64,000 nucleotides of DNA, taken from contig NZ_CP121634.1 in the NCBI RefSeq assembly GCF_029714945.1, positions 1,323,001-1,387,000 on the forward strand. Direction: 5' to 3'. A program made the position numbers and the translations under genes. The DNA comes from Bradyrhizobium sp. CIAT3101 (lineage in GTDB: Bacteria; Pseudomonadota; Alphaproteobacteria; Rhizobiales; Xanthobacteraceae). Shown piece after piece: positions 59,182-64,000 of the stretch; within the stretch, counting starts at the first letter, position 1, and the number at the start of each line of letters is the position of its first letter. A model generated the notes under the pieces. It was not told the origin of the DNA, searched no databases, and saw nothing but the letters and a program-made list of their open reading frames with translations.

Positions 59182-60978
59182 TTACCTCTGGGCTTCGTCG
59201 TGGCGCCCGTCGTCGCCATGCCCGTCATCGTGACGCTTGTCGTTGCTGCAGACGAGCGTGGTCCCCTCGGCATGACACGTCGCCTGCGGGTAGTCGGGCG
59301 AGAACAGATAGTTGCCGACGAACTCACTGACCGGCGGCTCCTTCTTCGGCGTGTAGGCGACGAAGTTGGCGGCGACTTTCGGGTCGAGACCGGGGGCTTT
59401 CAGCCGCGCCACCGCCGGATAGGGATAGACCGGGCGCGAGGTCGCGGTCGAAGTGTTGGTGGCGACGATCGCGTTCGGCGCCGAGTTGGTCTCGACCCAG
59501 GACATCAACGGCGTGACGATGTCGAAGGTGTTCGGGCCGAGCCCGCTGCCGCAATGCGCCATGCCGGGGAACAGGTAGAATTTGGCGAACCGGCCGACCT
59601 GATCGTCGCCCAGCAAATCGTTCACCGCATGCCAGTACTTGATGGTGCCGCGCGGCGGGATGTGCTGATCGGCCCAGCCGTGCCACAGCAGCAGCTTGCC
59701 GCCATGACGCGCGAACCGCCCGAGATCCGGATTGTTCGCGGCATAGACGGTCGAGCTTGCCACCGTGTTGTTGAAGCCAGGCACGGTGAGCTGGAGGTCG
59801 TTCAGCGTCCAGCTCGCATTGTAGGTGTTGAGGAAGGTCTTGTAGGCGGCCCACGAATTCACGAAGTTCTCGCTGCCGACGGAGGCACCTTGGGCTGCCG
59901 GCACGAACAGGCTCCAGTCGAGCTCGCCGCCCCATTCGGAATTGGCGGTGGGCTCGAGCCGCTGGCCGTCGGCCGTCACCGCGCCATCGTGGATGCGGCG
60001 GACGACGTCGGCTTCCGCCTGCGTCAGGCAGCCGGTCTCGTTGCCGTTGTTGCTGCACACCAGCGTCTTGGTGTCGAAATTGCACGCCCGGGGATCGTCG
60101 ATCACGCCGTCGACGACGCCGTCGATCGCATCACAGGCGGCCACCGACTTGGCGTGGACATAGGCGAGCTTGGAAGCCAGCAGGACATAGGTGTTCCTGG
60201 CCGGAATCGGTATCGTGCCGGGCGTGGTCTGGTTGGTGAGAACGCGCCAGCCGTGGTGATAGGTGTTTTGCACGTCCATGTCGCTCGCCGGAGCGCCGGC
60301 GGCGATGCCGTCGAAATCGTGCGGGTAACGCTGCGCCGCCATCAGCGCCTCGCGGCCACCGTCCGAGCAGCCGCTGAAATAGGAGTAGGCCGGCTTCTTG
60401 CCGTAGAACTTCGCGATGACGGCCTTGGCGACTTCCGAAGCGACGTGCACGCCGCGATAGGCGAAGTCGATCTGCGCCTGCGGATTGTTGACCGACCAGG
60501 TCGGCCCTTGCGCTCCGGTGTGGCCCATATTGGTCGTGGCGCTCGCGATCGTGCCGTTGGTGATCGGCACGCAGCCGGTCGATTGCGTGTAGCTGATATT
60601 GTCGTTGCCGCACTCGCCGCCGCAGCCGGTCTGGAGATAGCGCTGCGTCCAGGCGTTGGTGGGCAGGCGCATCACGATGGAGTTGGTCCCGGGCCCGATA
60701 TTGCCGCGCACGCCGCAATAGTCGGCGGGATTCGTCGCCGAGGCCGCCACGATTGCGGCCGAGGTGATGGTGACGGTGCCGCCGACCTTCTTGCCGACAT
60801 CGCTCAGATCGACGCCGACCAGCGAACTGCACGTCATCACCGGGGCGATCGACGGCAGATCCTTCAGGCCCGCGGCGCTGGCGCGCGTACCGGGCGCAAG
60901 CAGCATCGCAGCCGCCGCAAGAGCGAGCGCGATCCCTGTGGTGGATCTCGATTGAATACTGGCACGCTTGACTGTCAT
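59182..60978 (-). CDS. Tannase / feruloyl esterase family protein
   Basis: A 598-residue exported esterase of the tannase family. ATG 60978 follows AGGGGACC and starts MTVKRASIQSRSTTG with a signal peptide ending GTRASA. The nucleophile motif GCSDGGREAL, the aspartate in WHGWADQHIP and the histidine in GMAHCGSG form the CS-D-HC arrangement, in which paired cysteines flank the catalytic Ser and His. QTGCGGECGND is also family-typical. It probably releases hydroxycinnamic or gallic esters from plant material. The C-terminus is histidine/aspartate-rich (NDKRHDDGHGDDG), unusual. The kinase upstream is on the same strand. Confidence 0.9.
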   Translation of the reverse strand: MTVKRASIQSRSTTGIALALAAAAMLLAPGTRASAAGLKDLPSIAPVMTCSSLVGVDLSDVGKKVGGTVTITSAAIVAASATNPADYCGVRGNIGPGTNSIVMRLPTNAWTQRYLQTGCGGECGNDNISYTQSTGCVPITNGTIASATTNMGHTGAQGPTWSVNNPQAQIDFAYRGVHVASEVAKAVIAKFYGKKPAYSYFSGCSDGGREALMAAQRYPHDFDGIAAGAPASDMDVQNTYHHGWRVLTNQTTPGTIPIPARNTYVLLASKLAYVHAKSVAACDAIDGVVDGVIDDPRACNFDTKTLVCSNNGNETGCLTQAEADVVRRIHDGAVTADGQRLEPTANSEWGGELDWSLFVPAAQGASVGSENFVNSWAAYKTFLNTYNASWTLNDLQLTVPGFNNTVASSTVYAANNPDLGRFARHGGKLLLWHGWADQHIPPRGTIKYWHAVNDLLGDDQVGRFAKFYLFPGMAHCGSGLGPNTFDIVTPLMSWVETNSAPNAIVATNTSTATSRPVYPYPAVARLKAPGLDPKVAANFVAYTPKKEPPVSEFVGNYLFSPDYPQATCHAEGTTLVCSNDKRHDDGHGDDGRHDEAQR

Positions 60979-61262
60979 GAACGGTCCCCTCTTCTGGTTC
61001 AGTACTTCGGACGACAGATGGTGCACGCGCACTCCGCCATGATGCGTCGATCCGGCAAATCGCATTGCCGGACTGTCAGTGTCGGACGTTTGATCGGAGA
61101 GCGAGATCGATGAAATGATGCGCGGGTGAGTTGGGCGCAGCATCCCCCCGGATTGTGTCGTGTTATTTCATACGAAAGTCGGATTTGGCGGCCGACAAAG
61201 CAAATGAATTGTTTGGCGGGATTTATGAGCGCCGTGCATCTTTCGCGACAGCGCGTGCGCGA

Positions 61263-63125
61263 TCACACCTGTCGCGTGACGACCAGTGGCAGGCTGATGT
61301 GAAACACGGCGCCGCCTGACGGCGCGTTCTCGGCCCAGATGCGGCCGCCATGGGCCTCGACGATGGTGCGTGCGATCGAGAGGCCGATACCCATGCCTTG
61401 CGTCTTGGTCGTAAAGAACGGCTTGAAGATCTCGGTCACCTTTCCCGCAAGGATGCCGTCGCCCAGATCGGCGATGGAGACCAGCGCCAGATTGCCGTCG
61501 GTGAGACTGGTACGACCGACGACGCGGCGCCGATCGGCTGGAAGATGGGCCACCGCGTCCATGCCGTTGACGACGAGGTTCAGGATCACCTGCTGGAGCT
61601 GCACCCTGTCGGCCTTCACGCGAATGGTTGCAGACGACGGCTCCGTCGAGAGCCCGACATCGTAGGTCAGGGCCTGCACGGAGAGGAAGCGAAACACCTC
61701 GTCGACGGTCGCATTGAGGTCGATGTCGCGCCGTTCGGTCGGGTCTCTCTTCAGGAACGAGCGCAGCCGGCCGATGACTTCGCTTGCGCGCTGATCGTCA
61801 CGGCGAATGTGCTCCAGCATGTCCCTGACTTCGCCGAGGTCGGGCGCCGGGCTCTGCAGCACGTGCCCGGCGGTCTCGGCATTGAGCAGGATCGCGGCGA
61901 GCGGCTGGCTCAGCTCGTGAGCGATCGAGGCGGACATCTCTCCCGCGGTCGCGCGGCGATTCATGTGGGCGAGTTCCGACATGCGCTGGCGTGCCTCGAC
62001 CTCGGCCAGGAAGCGCAGCCTGCGCTCGCGCAGCAAAATGGCGATCATCAGCGCCTGCGTCAGCACTACGGCGGCAACGAGCATGGTGTGCCAATAGTAC
62101 TGCTCCCAGAAGCCCAGCTCGCGGAAGCGCACCTCGCTGCCCGGAGGCAGATTGGCTTCGTCGACGTTCCAGCGTTTCAGTTGCCGCCAGTCGAAGATCG
62201 GCTTGACGTTGTCGCCGTCGAAGGCTGCGATGCTCGACGGCGCTTCGCCAGCGAGAATCCGCGTCGCGACGCCGCCGGCTTCCCGTCCGATGACATCCGG
62301 CAGCAGCAGGAAGCCACCCACGCCCGATCGTCCGAGGAACGTATCGGACGTGATGATGACCGGGCGGTTTGCGCTCTCGGCGACGCGTGCGAGCGCCGAG
62401 GCCGGCGAATAATAGGTGCCTTCGCCGTCGGAATACATCGCCGAGGTCAGGATCGCGGAGCCGGCGGGCAGGGTCGCGACTTGATTGCGGACCTCGCGCA
62501 GCGTGGCGTCGGAAAGATCGGTGACCTCGAGACCGGGCATCGCGGCCGCGAAGTCCTGCTTCCAGTGTCCATAGACCAGCGGATTCCTCCAGGCACCGCC
62601 GACGAGGACGACACGGGTCAGGTCGGGAACGATCGCGCGCGCGGCCGTCAGGAGATGTGTCGGCCTCACCCTTGCGAAGATGGCGGTCGTGTCCGGCAGA
62701 AACAGCGCACGCACCTCGGGCAGATCGGGGACGAAGGCGTACACGACAGGCGCGGCGGGCCAGATGTCCTGCTTGTGCTTCTGGAGGAATTTCGCCGCTG
62801 CGACGCCGATCGAAATGATGACCTCGATGGACCGGTCGGCAAATTTGGTCTTGAGGTGACCGACGAGGCTGTCTTCGTAGTCCGGTCCGGGGAAGCGCGC
62901 GAGATCGAGGCTCTCGCCGTAGATCACGGTGTGAGCATGGCCGTTCTGCTTCGCGGCGGCGCGGATGCCGTCAAAGATCTCCGAATAAAACGGCGAGCGA
63001 AAATCGGCTTCTTCCAGCACCAGGATGGAGCGCTGCCGCGGACCGTCGGCCGCACTGCATTCACGCGACAGGCAAGCGAACAGGAGGACAATCAGGATGC
63101 GCCCGAGCCCGGTGATGATACGCAT
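61263..63125 (-). CDS. Orphan sensor histidine kinase with periplasmic ABC-substrate-binding-like sensor
   Basis: A 620-residue membrane kinase. Signal/TM1 spans residues 1-25. A large periplasmic domain about 30-325 has ABC-sub-bind (type I PBP-like) features: VLEEADFRSPFYSEIFDGI, VIISIGVAAAKFLQKH and AGGVATRILAGEAPSSI. TM2 is at about 345-365 (LVAAVVLTQALMIAILL). DHp follows with the phospho-His in SIAHELSQPLAAIL, and the CA domain with LNLVVNGMDAV and GMGIGLSIARTIVE. No receiver gene is adjacent. The ligand may be transported or be peptide-like; the nearby tannase gene hints at plant phenolics. Confidence 0.9.
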   Translation of the reverse strand: MRIITGLGRILIVLLFACLSRECSAADGPRQRSILVLEEADFRSPFYSEIFDGIRAAAKQNGHAHTVIYGESLDLARFPGPDYEDSLVGHLKTKFADRSIEVIISIGVAAAKFLQKHKQDIWPAAPVVYAFVPDLPEVRALFLPDTTAIFARVRPTHLLTAARAIVPDLTRVVLVGGAWRNPLVYGHWKQDFAAAMPGLEVTDLSDATLREVRNQVATLPAGSAILTSAMYSDGEGTYYSPASALARVAESANRPVIITSDTFLGRSGVGGFLLLPDVIGREAGGVATRILAGEAPSSIAAFDGDNVKPIFDWRQLKRWNVDEANLPPGSEVRFRELGFWEQYYWHTMLVAAVVLTQALMIAILLRERRLRFLAEVEARQRMSELAHMNRRATAGEMSASIAHELSQPLAAILLNAETAGHVLQSPAPDLGEVRDMLEHIRRDDQRASEVIGRLRSFLKRDPTERRDIDLNATVDEVFRFLSVQALTYDVGLSTEPSSATIRVKADRVQLQQVILNLVVNGMDAVAHLPADRRRVVGRTSLTDGNLALVSIADLGDGILAGKVTEIFKPFFTTKTQGMGIGLSIARTIVEAHGGRIWAENAPSGGAVFHISLPLVVTRQV

Positions 63126-63254
63126 TGCTGGACTCTCGGCCCCGCCTTCGGTTGCTATCGGGCTTCCTCATGAGGACGCACGAAAGAGCATACCCGGCCA
63201 ACCCGGAGTTTCAACGGAAGGATGCTGTGTCAGGCAGGGTGAGGCGACGGGCCG

Positions 63255-63845
63255 CTACTTGAACGGATCCTGGACTGAGGGCTGCGACTGCCTGATGCGT
63301 CGCACGCTCACCGGCGTACCGTCGGAGACGAACAGCAGTTCATACTTGCGGCCTTCGGTGTCGGTCGCAGAGCAGGTGACGTCGTTGACCTTCCTGGCCG
63401 AGAAATTACCGGTCTGGCGGCAGCTACCGGTGGAGGTCTGCGCAGCCGGGACCGGAAGGCCGTCGACCTTCGGCCGGGTCTTGGAGTTGAGCAGCATGCG
63501 GTCGACCGGCAACTCGTAGGAATTGTCGTCGGCCCGCTTGCCGTTCTCGCCGGAGAACGACACGACGTGGTTCTCGTCGTTGGGATCGTCGACGGCGACC
63601 GCGAAATTGACCCGGCCCTTGTCATCATGGGCAAAGGCCACGGTCTTGCAGGCGAAGGGGCGACCCGCGACCTTCAGCGTCTTGCAGTGGCCCGACATCA
63701 GCGCCAGCATGTCGACGAGGGAATTTTGTTGCGCCGGCGGATTGTTGACCGCAATCGCCGTGGAAGACTCGGCAAAACAAGGACTTGCGAGAGCAACGAA
63801 GGGGGTAACCAGGACCAGTCGGCGGAGGCGCATCGTCAGGCTCAT
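63255..63845 (-). CDS. Hypothetical secreted protein
   Basis: A 196-residue exported protein. The signal peptide is MRLRRLVLVTPFVALASPCFAES, starting at ATG 63845 (MSLT) or 63833 (MRLR). The mature part has four cysteines (SGHCKTLKVAGRPFACK and SCRQTGN...VTCSATD), suggesting two disulfides, and beta-rich segments VAFAHDDKGRVNFAVAVDD and YELLFVSDG. I do not recognise a family. The frame's longer upstream extension lacks support. It is adjacent to the orphan kinase (129 bases, same strand). The final 155 bases of the window show no gene. Confidence 0.7.
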   Translation of the reverse strand: MSLTMRLRRLVLVTPFVALASPCFAESSTAIAVNNPPAQQNSLVDMLALMSGHCKTLKVAGRPFACKTVAFAHDDKGRVNFAVAVDDPNDENHVVSFSGENGKRADDNSYELPVDRMLLNSKTRPKVDGLPVPAAQTSTGSCRQTGNFSARKVNDVTCSATDTEGRKYELLFVSDGTPVSVRRIRQSQPSVQDPFK

Positions 63846-64000
63846 GTGCCAGGGGGCCAAGGAGGGGGCCACGGAGCGGCAGAGGTTCCGCCCAACAACC
63901 ATCGAATCGCAAATTGGTTGCGATACCGTTTGCTCCGCCAATCCCGACTGGAATACCACCGCGCCACCCATCGGCGATTCACCTCGATCGCTTCAGCCCG

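Noticed and set aside
58990..61113. 707-codon open frame on the plus strand
   Set aside because: Antisense to the tannase gene, which has a signal peptide and catalytic motifs. The frame has no ribosome site and low-complexity composition.
61350..63173. 607-codon open frame on the plus strand
   Set aside because: Antisense to the membrane histidine kinase; composition typical of a shadow.
1..64000. CRISPR arrays, rRNA or prophage genes
   Set aside because: No regularly spaced repeats, rRNA segments or phage structural genes were seen.

Overview
The window is high-GC alphaproteobacterial chromosome, most probably Bradyrhizobium or a close relative. The grounds are: the hisD / UPF0262 / low-molecular-weight phosphatase / Maf / YacG housekeeping run ending at tRNA-Phe; many orphan periplasmic binding proteins; a C-P lyase locus; ureide catabolism; and several families of short palindromic repeats between genes of the kind scattered through Bradyrhizobium genomes. 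The species call is inference from gene content and recalled repeats, not from a database search.

Layout. 1-2.2 kb: end of a phosphonate C-P lyase locus (phnM partial, phnN) and a PPOX-type flavoprotein. 2.3-6.7 kb: an SDR, then a sulfur locus. It has a candidate cysteine-rich leader peptide (3336-3398, ending in four Cys codons) ahead of a small unknown protein and SsuA, facing a metY-hydrolase pair. 6.8-12.4 kb: an IclR regulator divergent from a six-gene catabolic operon (TctC-type binding protein, flavin reductase, FAH-type enzyme, hydratase, RidA, LigI-like amidohydrolase). A 17-bp palindrome covers the regulator's start codon. 12.7-18.8 kb: chemoreceptor, luciferase-like oxidoreductase, a Tat-exported intradiol-dioxygenase-like protein with a ferric-reductase-like membrane protein and a cyclic-nucleotide-binding protein, and a dienelactone-hydrolase-like enzyme.

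19.0-20.2 kb is a small foreign-looking patch with lower GC and probable orphan immunity proteins (WapI-like, DUF7336-like), followed by a dispersed repeat block and tRNA-Thr. 21.3-27.6 kb holds a 60-residue protein, a cNMP-binding/thioredoxin-reductase-like fusion, EthD, a membrane protein, a hydrolase, TetR and two NAD(P)-binding enzymes. 27.7-31.7 kb is the housekeeping run DUF2948-hisD-UPF0262-phosphatase-maf-yacG.

31.8-42.5 kb looks like a tRNA-Phe-associated variable region. The intact tRNA has a 26-bp exact copy of its 3' end 79 bp downstream, and a decayed tRNA-Phe 5' half lies at 42.49 kb. Between them are a di-heme peroxidase facing a phospholipase C/acid-phosphatase-family protein, several small secreted proteins, a lone branched-chain-amino-acid-type binding protein, and a LysR-controlled ureide module (a strongly altered DctA-family transporter, allA, allE). 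42.9-47.0 kb is a MacAB/DevBCA-like ABC exporter; next to it is a small gene with an excellent sigma-54 promoter match. 47.6-53.1 kb carries a DUF5666-like secreted protein, a tandem LuxR pair and a hybrid histidine kinase. The remainder holds a nitrobindin-like protein, RibD-C reductase, amine oxidase, isochorismatase-family hydrolase, DUF3088, LysR, a GspN-like protein, a tannase/feruloyl esterase, and an orphan histidine kinase with a periplasmic ABC-substrate-binding-like sensor domain.

Main candidates for something new: the cysteine leader upstream of ssuA, the tRNA-Phe region with its altered ureide transporter, the sigma-54-driven small protein, and the orphan immunity cluster.
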